This document shows positions 17,188-25,393 of a DNA stretch of 64,000 bases, one piece after another. The number at the start of each line of letters is the position of its first letter. Within the stretch, counting starts at the first letter, position 1. The stretch spans positions 1-64,000 of the forward strand of contig WOUP01000002.1 of NCBI GenBank assembly GCA_009772895.1. The letters run 5' to 3'. The translations under genes and the position numbers were made by a program. The DNA is from Puniceicoccaceae bacterium 5H (GTDB lineage: Bacteria; Verrucomicrobiota; Verrucomicrobiia; Opitutales; Oceanipulchritudinaceae). The notes under the pieces were generated by a model. That model did no database searches and was not told where the DNA came from. It saw only the letters and a list, made by a program, of their open reading frames with translations.

Positions 17188-18099
17188 CTACTGGGCGAAG
17201 ATGCCCAGGTGGTTGCCGACGGGGCGTTGCCAGCCGGGCACGTAGCTGTGGATGGGGGCGTTGACCGCGTGGGCGCCGAACCAGCCGTCGACGACCATGG
17301 CGGAGGAGCCGCCACCGTCGAGGTTGAAGCCCTGGTAGGCGCCGATCTGGTGCAGGAAGGCGGCGAGTTCCGGCAGGGTCAGGCCCTCCGCATACTGGGG
17401 CTGGCTGCCGTCGCAGACGACGAGGTAGAGGTAGCGTCGGTCCTGCGAGAGCCCGACCGCAGTGCGCGGTTCGCGGTTTTTCCAGTAGCTGGGGGCCTGG
17501 CTATCGCTCAAGACGTTGCCGTTGTGCACGAGCCAGGGATAGCCCGAGAGCACCGTCTGCGCGTCGGAGGGCACCTCGGGCTCCATCACGGTGCCGCTGG
17601 GCGTGCGCACCAGCATGGGGCGATCCTCCAGCGTGTAGGAATACGTTACGCCATCGACCCGGGCAAAGCCCTTTACGTCCACCGGTTCGCCCGAGTGGGG
17701 CGCATAGTCGAACGGGCTGTTGAAGTGGCCGGGGTGAAAATAGTCGCCATTGACCGCGATCACGGCGCCCGTGCGTTCGAGGTAGGCGCTGACCGTCTGC
17801 GCCTGGAGCGGCTGCTCGTTGCGGTTGGTCGTAACCGGTTGCGTGATCGACCAGCTGAGTGTCGGTTCCTGCAGGTCGATCGTCGCCACGTGGATGATCT
17901 GGGGCAGAGGCTCCGCGATGACGTGGCGGGTGTAGGTGATGCTGGGCCGGAGCGTGCGCGAGACGGCCGCCGGCTGGGGACGCTCGTAATACCAGAAGAT
18001 CGCGCAGGCGAGGCCGAGCGCAATCCAGACCCCGAGCAGGAACAGGCCGACGATCCCGCGCAGCAGAATGTGACCGGGAGCCTGCCGCATGCGCTTCAT
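17188..18099 (-). CDS. phosphodiester glycosidase (NAGPA-domain) family protein
   Basis: A 303-residue protein with an N-terminal membrane anchor (about residues 14-37) and an exported domain of the NAGPA family, named after the enzyme that uncovers mannose-6-phosphate. Seen: AVIAVNGDYF near residue 115, EPRTAVGLSQD near residue 213 and FNLDGGGSSAMVVDG near residue 259, the three hallmark motifs. It may cleave sugar-phosphodiester linkages in the envelope; the substrate is unknown. Its ATG overlaps the lspA stop (ATGA, 18096-18099), so it is the last gene of the ileS - DksA-like - lspA operon. Confidence 0.88.
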   Translation of the reverse strand: MKRMRQAPGHILLRGIVGLFLLGVWIALGLACAIFWYYERPQPAAVSRTLRPSITYTRHVIAEPLPQIIHVATIDLQEPTLSWSITQPVTTNRNEQPLQAQTVSAYLERTGAVIAVNGDYFHPGHFNSPFDYAPHSGEPVDVKGFARVDGVTYSYTLEDRPMLVRTPSGTVMEPEVPSDAQTVLSGYPWLVHNGNVLSDSQAPSYWKNREPRTAVGLSQDRRYLYLVVCDGSQPQYAEGLTLPELAAFLHQIGAYQGFNLDGGGSSAMVVDGWFGAHAVNAPIHSYVPGWQRPVGNHLGIFAQ

Positions 18100-18596
18100 G
18101 AGGCGCGCTGGGTGGGTTGGGACTTAAAGGACCAGAGCAGGTAGAGGCAGATCCCGACCACGATGCCGCAGTCCGCGAAGTTAAAGGTCGGCCACTGGTA
18201 GAACTGCAGGTTGAAGTCCAGGAAGTCGATCACGTAGCCGTGGGCGAGGCGGTCGATCGTATTGCCGATGATGCCACCGACGATCAGGCCGAAGATGATC
18301 TGGAGGTAGGGGCGGTGCAGCTCCAGCGAGCGCCGGAAGCTGAAGATGCCGATCAATGCGGCGATCGCGAGCACGATCAGCAGCCAGCCCATGCCGGAGA
18401 GCATGCCCCAGGCGGCGCCGAAATTGACCGTGTAGACGATATGGAAAAAGCCGGGAATGACTTCCCAGCCGTCGTGCGGGTTGTTCAACGGCAGGCCTGA
18501 GACCTGGGCGATGTAGAGCTTGCTCAGCTGGTCCAGCCCCAGAATGAGGACCGAGACCAGCCAGAACCAGCGATAGGCCAGCAGACGCGCCTTCAT
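18096..18596 (-). CDS. lspA: lipoprotein signal peptidase (signal peptidase II)
   Basis: Removes signal peptides from prolipoproteins at the inner membrane. The 166-residue protein has four hydrophobic helices. Seen: LGLDQLSKLYI in helix 1, VNFGAAWGML, the first catalytic Asp in GNTIDRLAHG and the second in FNFADCGI, about 20 residues apart as required. A longer frame reaches 18800, but the extra 68 residues are Ser/Pro-rich shadow sequence of the upstream gene, so ATG 18596 is chosen. It lies 10 bases after the DksA-like gene and downstream of ileS. The ileS-lspA order is widely conserved. Confidence 0.95.
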   Translation of the reverse strand: MKARLLAYRWFWLVSVLILGLDQLSKLYIAQVSGLPLNNPHDGWEVIPGFFHIVYTVNFGAAWGMLSGMGWLLIVLAIAALIGIFSFRRSLELHRPYLQIIFGLIVGGIIGNTIDRLAHGYVIDFLDFNLQFYQWPTFNFADCGIVVGICLYLLWSFKSQPTQRAS

Positions 18597-18606
18597 TTGC
18601 GTCCGC

Positions 18607-19584
18607 TCAGCTTTCGTTGTCGTCGTCGCCAAACGAGACGTTGTCGGCCGAGCCCTCGTTGAGGAAGGCCCCGGCGCGTTGCACCCGGCGGCGGGCAGTG
18701 GACTCGAACTGGCGCTGGCCTTCGAGGGAGAAGCGGGTGAAGGGCACGGCTTCGAGGCGCTCTTCGGCAATCGGCTGGCCCGTGATCTCACAGACGCCAT
18801 AGGTGCCGTTGTAGATGCGTTCGATGGCGGCTTCGATCTCCTTCAGGGCTTCCTGCTCGGTCGAGAGCAGGCTGAGGGCAAATTCGCGGTCGAAGTTGTC
18901 GGAGCCAGAGTCCGCGCTGGTGGCGAGGTCGCCGGTGTCTTCCTTCTGGCTACGCTTGAGCGTGTCGCTGGAGTGCTCGTTGAGCTCGTCCCGCACGCTG
19001 TCGCGCAGCTCGACCAGCAGCTTGTGGTATTTCACCCACTTTTCCGGCACCTTGCGTTCGCCCTTGGGCGTCGTCTTGACCGGGGTGGCGGGGCTGCTGC
19101 TGCCGCCACCGCCGCCAATGCCGAAGCCGAGGATGTCGGCCAGGGAGGCGGCGTTGCGCTTGGTCGCCTGGGCGGGCGTCTCCTCCTCGACTGGTTGAGT
19201 CGGGGCGGGGGTAGCGCTGGAGGCGGTTGCGGCCGGAGCCTTGCTCACCTTGTCCGGCGCCACGTCGGGCGAGTCACCCGCTTCCGGTTTTGCGCTTTTG
19301 CGCTTGCTCAGCACCTCGCGCACATCCTCCAGCGTAAACATCACCGGGGTGGACTTGCGGGCGGGGACCTTGAAAATCGCGGGGGTGTTGCGGTTTTTGC
19401 GACGTACGACCGAGCCGGCGGAAGTCTTGGTGGACTTCACTTCGCCAGAGGTTTCGTCGCTCGCCGTCGCCGCAGCCTCGTCGACCGCTTTGCTGGCGGC
19501 AACTTTGGAGGCGGTCTGTTCGTTGGCGGCACTCTTGCTGGCCGTCTTCTTCGTGGTTTTCTTGGCGGCTTTCTTGGCAGGCAT
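18607..19584 (-). CDS. TraR/DksA-family protein with Lys/Ala-rich tail and degenerate zinc finger
   Basis: A 325-residue protein. Residues 1-40 are Lys/Ala-rich (PAKKAAKKTTKKTASK), like a histone H1 tail. Residues 40-190 are low-complexity, with a GFGIGGGGGSSS run near 155-166. Residues 190-325 match the TraR/DksA family: a coiled coil with NFDREFALSLL, then YGVCEITG...RLEAVPFTRFSLEG. Only the first of four zinc cysteines remains (Cys265). The usual CxxC pairs read CEIT and FSLE. Related proteins bind RNA polymerase or starvation signals. It sits 24 bases after ileS and 10 bases before lspA, an order that seems shared by relatives. Its target is unknown. Confidence 0.8.
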   Translation of the reverse strand: MPAKKAAKKTTKKTASKSAANEQTASKVAASKAVDEAAATASDETSGEVKSTKTSAGSVVRRKNRNTPAIFKVPARKSTPVMFTLEDVREVLSKRKSAKPEAGDSPDVAPDKVSKAPAATASSATPAPTQPVEEETPAQATKRNAASLADILGFGIGGGGGSSSPATPVKTTPKGERKVPEKWVKYHKLLVELRDSVRDELNEHSSDTLKRSQKEDTGDLATSADSGSDNFDREFALSLLSTEQEALKEIEAAIERIYNGTYGVCEITGQPIAEERLEAVPFTRFSLEGQRQFESTARRRVQRAGAFLNEGSADNVSFGDDDNES

Positions 19585-19608
19585 GGTGAGAAATGGGTTG
19601 AAAGTTAT

Positions 19609-22371
19609 TTAGCCAACAATGGCGTCAGCGCAACGCGGGCAGACATCTCCTGCCTCGGTGTGCACTGTTTCGCCGACACGGCGCCAGCAGCGCGGGCAGC
19701 GTTCCTCTTTCGCTGCCTGGGCATGGATCGCGAGCTCGGACGCGCTCTCATCCGGCGTCAGCGTGACGCGGGATACCACGAACAGCTCGGGTAGGGAGGC
19801 CTCGTATTGCTGGAGGGTGGCAAACACGGGATCTTGAGATTGGCCCTTAAGATCGACCGTTGCGTCGGTGGGTTTACCGATGATTTTTTCGGTGCGCAGC
19901 GCCTCGAGGCGCTCGTTTACCTGGTCGCGCACGGCAAGTAAACGCTCGAAGTCGGTCGCAAGTTGCGGCGTTTTCCATTCCGCCGGAGCCTCAGGGAAGC
20001 CTTGCAGGTGCACGGAGCCCTCGGGCAGGCCGATTTCGCGCGCACCTTGGTTCCACGCCTCGTCGCTCGTAAAGACGAGGATCGGCGCGAGCAGCTTCAC
20101 CAGCGACTCGTAGTGGTGGTAGATCACGGTTTGCGCACTGCGGCGTTCCTTGCCATCGGCGCGCATCGTGTAGAGGCGGTCCTTGAGGAAGTCGTGGTAG
20201 CGGGCGCTGAGCGTGACCGTAAAGTAGCGGTTGAGATACTGGTAGCCGCGGTGGAACTCGTAGGACTGGAAGGCGGCGGTGACCTGTTCGATCAGCGTGG
20301 CCAGCTCGTTGAGCGCCCAGCGGTCGAGCGGCAACAGTTCGTCGACCGGCACCGCATCCTTGGCGATGTCGAAGTCGTAGAGGTTGCCCAGCTGGAAGCG
20401 CAGGCTGTTGCGGATCGTGCGGTAGGTGTCCGCCGTGATCTTGATGATCTCCTCGGAAAGCGCGACGTCGTTGCGGTAATCCGTGCTGGCGACCCAGAGG
20501 CGCAGGATGTCCGCGCCGTATTTCTTGATCAGGTCGAGCGGGCTGATGGTGTTGCCCTTGCTCTTGGACATCGCCTCGCCCTTGCCGTCGAGGATGAAGC
20601 CGTGGGTCAGCACTGCCTTGAACGGCGTCGCGTCGTGCGCGCCGATGCCGAGCAGCAGGGAGCTCTGGAACCAGCCGCGGTGTTGGTCGCTGCCTTCGAG
20701 GTAGAGGTCGGCCGGGTAGGTCTGGTTTTCGCGCGTCTTGAGCACGGCGGTGTGGCTGGCACCGGAGTCGAACCACACGTCGAGAATGTCGAATTCGCGC
20801 TCATAGTCGCTCGCGTCCCAGCCCTCCGGCAGGAAGCTCTCCAGCGGCTCGCTGTACCAGGCATTGGTGCCCTTCTCGGCCACCAGGGCGACGAATTTGG
20901 CCACCACCTGCGCGTCCAGCACGCTCTCGTTGGTGGAGAGGCGGCGCAGCGCGGGGATGGGCACGCCCCAATGGCGTTGACGGCTGATGCACCATTCCGG
21001 TCGGCGTTCGACCATCGAGCGGATGCGGTCGCGGCCCCAGGACGGGATCCATTCCACCTCGTTGTCGATCGCCTTGAGCGCCTTGTCGCGGATCTGCGAA
21101 CTGAGGTCGACAAACCACTGCTCGGTCGCGCGGAAAATGATCGGTTGCTTGGAGCGCCAGGAGTAGGGGTAGTCGTGCTTCACCTTGCGGTAGCCGACCA
21201 GCAGGCCCTTTTCGTTGAGCAGCTCGACGACCTTCGGGTTGGCGTCGAAGACGAAGGTGCCTTCCATTTCCGGGTATTCCGCGGTGTAGCAGCCCTTGGC
21301 GTCCACCGGGCAGAAGACCGGCAGACCGTAGGCGCGCCCGATGATAAAGTCGTCGGCACCGTGACCCGGGGCGGTGTGGACGCAACCCGTGCCCTGTTCG
21401 AGCGTCACGTGCTCGCCGAGCATCACCAGGCTGTCCTTGTCGTCAAAAATCGGGTGCTGGGCCTGGGCGCGGTCCAGCTCGGTGGCCTTGAACTTGGCGA
21501 GCACCCGGGTGTCTTCGAGCTTGCAGGCCTGCTCGAAGGCTTCGCGCAATCCCTCGGCCACGATGAAGACCTGGTCCCCGGCCTCGAGCGCGATGTAGTC
21601 GAACTCCGGGTGCAGGGTGATGCCCAGATTGGCGGGCATGGTCCACGGGGTCGTCGTCCAGATGACGAAGCTGGCGTCGGTGATGCCGGCGGCGGCGAGG
21701 CTCGGATAGTTGCCGGCGTCCTTCAGGCGCATGGAGACGTAGATCGAGGGCGATTCGTGCTCCTCGTATTCGATCTCGGCTTCGGCCAGAGCGGTGCGAA
21801 AGACGGGGTCCCACGACACGGTCTTGAAGCCCTTGTAGATCTGCCCCTTTTCGACCAGGCGCTGCAACACGGTGAGGATGCCCACCTCGTAGCGCGGGTT
21901 GGTCGTGAGGTAAGGGTCTTCCCATTCGGCAAGGATGCCCAGGCGCTTGAACTGTTCGCGCTGGGTGTCGACCCACTGCATGGCGAAGTCGTGGCACAGG
22001 TTGCGCAGCTCCAGCGGCTCCATGTCGTGGATCTTGTCGCCCACCTTTTTCAGCACCTGTTGCTCGATGGGCAGGCCGTGGCAGTCCCAGCCGGGCACGT
22101 AGTCGCAGCGGTGGCCGCGCATGCTTTGGAAGCGCAGGACGAGGTCCTTTAACACCTTGTTCAAGGTGTGGCCCATGTGCAGGTTGCCGTTGGCGTAGGG
22201 CGGACCGTCATGGAGGATGTAAGACGGATCCTCTTCGTGCTCTGCAATCACCCGCTCATACAGCTTGTCCTGTTCCCATTGGGCCAGGCGCTCGGGCTCT
22301 CGCTGCGCGAGCGAAGCGCGCATCGGAAATTGAGTCTGGGGTAGATTGAGGGTGTCCTTGAAGTCGGCCAT
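19609..22371 (-). CDS. ileS: isoleucyl-tRNA synthetase
   Basis: Charges tRNA-Ile, with editing of valine. The 920-residue class I synthetase shows DGPPYANGNLHMGH with the HIGH-type motif HMGH at residues 65-68, the editing-domain TTTPWTMPANLG, DVWFDSGASH, and AMSKSKGN (KMSKS-type loop) with Met at residue 601. The C terminus has a zinc site made of CPRCWRRVG and CPRCADAI. The start at ATG 22371 gives MADFKDTLNLP, typical of the family; six upstream in-frame residues are not favoured. It is the first gene of a four-gene operon. I saw no T-box leader upstream. Confidence 0.97.
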   Translation of the reverse strand: MADFKDTLNLPQTQFPMRASLAQREPERLAQWEQDKLYERVIAEHEEDPSYILHDGPPYANGNLHMGHTLNKVLKDLVLRFQSMRGHRCDYVPGWDCHGLPIEQQVLKKVGDKIHDMEPLELRNLCHDFAMQWVDTQREQFKRLGILAEWEDPYLTTNPRYEVGILTVLQRLVEKGQIYKGFKTVSWDPVFRTALAEAEIEYEEHESPSIYVSMRLKDAGNYPSLAAAGITDASFVIWTTTPWTMPANLGITLHPEFDYIALEAGDQVFIVAEGLREAFEQACKLEDTRVLAKFKATELDRAQAQHPIFDDKDSLVMLGEHVTLEQGTGCVHTAPGHGADDFIIGRAYGLPVFCPVDAKGCYTAEYPEMEGTFVFDANPKVVELLNEKGLLVGYRKVKHDYPYSWRSKQPIIFRATEQWFVDLSSQIRDKALKAIDNEVEWIPSWGRDRIRSMVERRPEWCISRQRHWGVPIPALRRLSTNESVLDAQVVAKFVALVAEKGTNAWYSEPLESFLPEGWDASDYEREFDILDVWFDSGASHTAVLKTRENQTYPADLYLEGSDQHRGWFQSSLLLGIGAHDATPFKAVLTHGFILDGKGEAMSKSKGNTISPLDLIKKYGADILRLWVASTDYRNDVALSEEIIKITADTYRTIRNSLRFQLGNLYDFDIAKDAVPVDELLPLDRWALNELATLIEQVTAAFQSYEFHRGYQYLNRYFTVTLSARYHDFLKDRLYTMRADGKERRSAQTVIYHHYESLVKLLAPILVFTSDEAWNQGAREIGLPEGSVHLQGFPEAPAEWKTPQLATDFERLLAVRDQVNERLEALRTEKIIGKPTDATVDLKGQSQDPVFATLQQYEASLPELFVVSRVTLTPDESASELAIHAQAAKEERCPRCWRRVGETVHTEAGDVCPRCADAIVG

Positions 22372-22530
22372 AACGAAGGTTTCGCGCACGCCTGGCGCAC
22401 GAAGCCGCCGAAAATGGGGAGAAATGCACTAAAGTCAAGCTAACCCGCTCATATGCATGAAAAAGTAATAGCAAACCGCAGGCCAAGGCACCGTTCAGGC
22501 CCGACCGAGTCGAGGCAGGCCGTCTGCTCA

Positions 22531-22552
22531 GCCGCGTGACGCGGCGTTTTTT
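22531..22552 (+). terminator. orphan intrinsic terminator on the plus strand
   Basis: GCCGCG (22531-22536) pairs with CGCGGC (22540-22545) around TGA, followed by G and six Ts. No plus-strand gene ends here: the flanking genes ileS and the secreted-protein gene are both on the minus strand. It may end a small RNA starting in 22372-22530, or be a fortuitous repeat hairpin. Confidence 0.55.
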
Positions 22553-22587
22553 CCTCGGGCAGCACGCGGATTCCCGCATTCCTTGCG

Positions 22588-22679
22588 TCCACGGATTTTC
22601 AGGACCGGAGGGAGCTTGGTCAGCAGGACAAAGGTGACTCTTTCCCAACTCAATCCCTGCAATCCTGCACAGCTGTGGA
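22588..22679. repeat. palindromic intergenic element, copy A
   Basis: One end reads TCCACGGATTTTCAGGA (22588-22604). The other end is its rough inverted counterpart, ending in CCTGCACAGCTGTGGA (to 22679). Similar ends, TCCACAG... and ...CTGTGGA or CTGTGAA, bound two other elements at 23404-23584 and 43944-44064. The right end is part of a 47-base sequence (22652-22698) repeated with one mismatch at 23557-23603. It looks like a REP- or MITE-type non-coding repeat without a transposase. Confidence 0.5.
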
Positions 22680-22698
22680 CGAAAAGAGTCGCGAGATC
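22652..22698 (+). repeat. 47-bp direct repeat, left copy
   Basis: Identical to 23557-23603 except for one base (C at 22660, T at 23565). It contains the palindrome CACAGCTGTG and ends with GAGTCGCGAGATC. The two copies bracket the secreted-protein gene at 22760-23329, so homologous recombination between them could delete that gene. Confidence 0.9.
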
Positions 22699-22759
22699 AC
22701 TACCACCCGGGACGATCTGCATCCTGCTGCGCCAGCCTGCGGATCAACCCTGCCTGTTG

Positions 22760-23329
22760 TCACTCCGGCAGCGCCGCGATAAAGGTGCCGGTGTGAACGC
22801 ATACGACGCAGGCAGAGGTCCCAAGTTCGCCCATCAGGCTGTAGCTGCCGGTGTATTCATCGGAAAAATCGAGCGTGACGGAGAAGCTGTGCATCACTTC
22901 GGTCGTGGTGTCGTAATAGTGGGCAAAGATCGTGGCTTCGCTGCGGGCATGGTTGAGCGTGTAGGCATAGTGGGCCTCGAAGGGAGCGTTGTCGAAAAAC
23001 TGGACGTCCCCCGTCTCGCGTCCGCTGTAGTTGAGGGTAAGGCTCAGCCACGGCAGCGCGTCGAGCGGATCCTGATAAAACTCCAGCCTGAGCGCCGTGG
23101 TGTCGAAGACGGGGGCGACGTCTGGACCCGGCATACTGAAAGGGTTGGGGATCCAACTCTGCAGGCTGTTCGACCAGGCGAGCAGTGGCGTATCTGGTTG
23201 GTAAATCCAGTCACCGGGCGTCGCCGCCCAGCTCCAGGGAGAATCCGTTTCGTGATAATACCACTGAGCCTGCAGGGCAGGGGTAGTGAGGGGCAACGAT
23301 AGGCAAGAGAAGAGAGCAAGCGTTTTCAT
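22760..23329 (-). CDS. hypothetical secreted protein
   Basis: A 189-residue protein with a signal peptide (MKTLALFSCLSLPLTTPALQA, cleavage after LQA). The mature part is rich in Trp, Tyr and Asp, probably beta-structured, with two closely spaced cysteines in SACVVCVH near the C terminus. No family is recognised. It stands alone between ileS and gpmI, flanked by the 47-bp direct repeats and by palindromic elements A and C. That setting suggests accessory status. The role is unknown; its composition would suit a small carbohydrate-binding or surface protein, but this is a guess. Confidence 0.65.
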   Translation of the reverse strand: MKTLALFSCLSLPLTTPALQAQWYYHETDSPWSWAATPGDWIYQPDTPLLAWSNSLQSWIPNPFSMPGPDVAPVFDTTALRLEFYQDPLDALPWLSLTLNYSGRETGDVQFFDNAPFEAHYAYTLNHARSEATIFAHYYDTTTEVMHSFSVTLDFSDEYTGSYSLMGELGTSACVVCVHTGTFIAALPE

Positions 23330-23403
23330 CGCGCTTTAGATTGCCAATCTAAAATACGTTGTTCAAGCCGTCTTCGCTGAGGAAAAATCCGGAGGGGAGG
23401 GGA

Positions 23404-23584
23404 TCCACAGAATATTGGGTTGGATTTCTCCGTCTTGAAGTCGGCGTGTGCTTTGAAGGCCTGGACTCGCGGTCGGCGTCCCGCTGCTCTCATTTGCGGG
23501 TAAAAACTCCGAGTTGTGAGCCATTCCCGCCAAGGGGCTCCGCCTCGCTCCCCCAAAATCCCTGTAATCCTGCACAGCTGTGGA
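23404..23584. repeat. palindromic intergenic element, copy C
   Basis: The left end starts TCCACAGAATATTGGG and the right end closes with CCTGCACAGCTGTGGA, the same termini as elements A and B. The inside holds no gene. It sits just upstream of the secreted-protein gene, so that gene has an element on each side. Assignment rests on the short inverted ends and on the shared 47-bp right end. Confidence 0.4.
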
Positions 23585-23603
23585 CGAAAAGAGTCGCGAG
23601 ATC
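23557..23603 (+). repeat. 47-bp direct repeat, right copy
   Basis: Matches 22652-22698 with one mismatch. It forms the right end of palindromic element C and continues about 20 bases past it. Confidence 0.9.
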
Positions 23604-23689
23604 GATAAATTCAACCCGCTGCTCTCGTCTCGCCGGCTTCTCCGTCTCCCGCCTTGCCATCTTGGGCTAAAGCGCCACCGTTCTAGAGG

Positions 23690-23731
23690 ACCTCGTCCGC
23701 GAGGTGCCGACAAGCCATCCTTTGGCTTGTC
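23690..23731 (+). promoter_or_regulatory. tandem hairpins in the gpmI leader
   Basis: Two adjacent stem-loops lie 80-120 bases before gpmI: ACCTCG/CGAGGT around TCCG (23690-23705), and GACAAGCCA/TGGCTTGTC around TCCTT (23709-23731). Neither is followed by a T run, so they are not plain terminators. They may protect or regulate the gpmI-pfp messenger. No known riboswitch is recognised. The rest of 23604-23813 shows nothing further. Confidence 0.4.
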
Positions 23732-23813
23732 ATCTGCGGGCGGACGTTTACAGAGTCGCTTGCAGCGGCTTTAGTCGTGCTTATTTAATCACAACCCAAG
23801 AAAAGAAAACATT

Positions 23814-25388
23814 ATGTCGCGCCAACCGGTAGTGCTCATCATCCGTGATGGCTGGGGTGAAAACCACAACTCCGCCCATGATTCCTATAACGCCGTCAAG
23901 CTGGCCAACACGCCGGTGGCGGACAAGCTGACCGCGAACTGGCCCCGCACCGAAATCATGGCGTGCGGCCGCGACGTGGGCCTGCCGAAGGGCGTGATGG
24001 GCAACAGCGAAGTCGGCCACCAGAACATCGGGGCCGGCCGCATCGTGGACCAGGAAATCACGCGCATCGACAAGGCTTTCGAAGAGGGCACGGTGAGCGA
24101 CAACGCGGTGCTCAACGCCGCGGTGGACCACACCAAAAACAGCGGCGGCGCCCTGCACCTGATGGGCCTCGTTTCCGACGCCGGCGTGCACGCCATGCTC
24201 GATCACCTCTACGGCCTGCTCCAGTTTGCGAAGGACAAGGGCGTGGAAAAGCTCTACGTGCACTGCTTCACCGACGGCCGCGACACGGGTCCGTTTTCCG
24301 GCAAGGGCTACATCGAGCAGCTCGAAAAGAAGATGCTCGAGATCGGCATCGGCCAGATCGCCAGCGTTTCGGGCCGTTTCTGGGCCATGGACCGCGACCA
24401 GCGCTGGGACCGCGTCGAAAAGGCATACAACTGCCTGACCGCTCGCAAGATCGAGCGCAAGGCCGGTAGCGCGAGCGACGCCGTGCAGGCCTATTATGAC
24501 AAGCCGCTGGACGACAACCGCAAGGGCGACGAGTTCGTCGTGCCGACCGCGATCGTCAACAATCAGGACGAGCCGGTGGGCCCGATCTCCAACGGCGACG
24601 CCGTGGTGTTCTTCAATTTCCGCGGCGACCGTCCGCGCGAGCTGACCCGCGCCTTTATCCAGTCCGACTTCGACGGCTTCGACCGTGGCGACCAGCTCGA
24701 CATCTACTACGCCACGATGACGGAATACCAGAAGGACCTCTGCGACCACGTGGTGTTTCGCAAGCCGGCGAAGATGCCGAGCATCCTCGGCTCCTACGTG
24801 TCCGAACTCGGGATCCAGCAGTTTCGCTGCGCCGAGACCGAGAAGTTCCCGCACGTGACCTTTTTCTTCAACGACTACCGGGAAGAGCCCTTCGAGGGTG
24901 AAGACCGCGAGCTCATCCAGAGCCCGAAGGACGTCTCGACCTACGACCAGAAGCCCGAAATGAGCGCCTACCAGGTGAAGGATGCCACCAAGAAGGCCAT
25001 CCTCTCCGGCAAATACGGCCTCATCGTCGTCAACTTCGCCAATGCCGACATGGTGGGCCACACCGGCGTGATCGACGCCGCGGTCAAGGCCTGCGAAACG
25101 GTCGACGCCTGCGTGGGCGAACTGCTCGAAGCGCTCGACGAAGTGGGCGGCAAGGCCGTCATCACCGCCGACCACGGCAACAGCGACCAGCTGCGCATGG
25201 AAGACGGCTCCGGCGCCCACACCTCCCACACGCTCAACCCGGTTGAAGTCGTCGTCTACGGCAAGGGCTGCGAACAGATGAAGCTGAAGGATGGCGGTCG
25301 CCTGGCCGATATCGCCCCCACCATGCTCAAGCTGATGGACCTGCCGCAGCCGGAACCGATGACCGGCGACTGCCTGATCCAGGGCTAA
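23814..25388 (+). CDS. gpmI: 2,3-bisphosphoglycerate-independent phosphoglycerate mutase
   Basis: Interconverts 3- and 2-phosphoglycerate using two Mn ions and a phosphoserine intermediate. The 524-residue protein is typical. Seen: [10 protein letters not shown] at the N terminus (metal Asp), [15 protein letters not shown] with the catalytic Ser near residue 64, [35 protein letters not shown], and [11 protein letters not shown] near residue 445. The Shine-Dalgarno region AAGAAAAGAAAA is weak. pfp follows after 5 bases, forming a glycolytic operon, and the shared terminator is at 26698. Confidence 0.96.
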   Translation: MSRQPVVLIIRDGWGENHNSAHDSYNAVKLANTPVADKLTANWPRTEIMACGRDVGLPKGVMGNSEVGHQNIGAGRIVDQEITRIDKAFEEGTVSDNAVLNAAVDHTKNSGGALHLMGLVSDAGVHAMLDHLYGLLQFAKDKGVEKLYVHCFTDGRDTGPFSGKGYIEQLEKKMLEIGIGQIASVSGRFWAMDRDQRWDRVEKAYNCLTARKIERKAGSASDAVQAYYDKPLDDNRKGDEFVVPTAIVNNQDEPVGPISNGDAVVFFNFRGDRPRELTRAFIQSDFDGFDRGDQLDIYYATMTEYQKDLCDHVVFRKPAKMPSILGSYVSELGIQQFRCAETEKFPHVTFFFNDYREEPFEGEDRELIQSPKDVSTYDQKPEMSAYQVKDATKKAILSGKYGLIVVNFANADMVGHTGVIDAAVKACETVDACVGELLEALDEVGGKAVITADHGNSDQLRMEDGSGAHTSHTLNPVEVVVYGKGCEQMKLKDGGRLADIAPTMLKLMDLPQPEPMTGDCLIQG

Positions 25389-25393
25389 ACCCG

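Noticed and set aside
19963-22152. Plus-strand open frame of 729 codons opposite ileS
   Set aside because: Antisense shadow of ileS; not protein-like.
22372-22530. T-box leader upstream of ileS
   Set aside because: No specifier loop, T-box core sequence or terminator on the minus strand is visible here.
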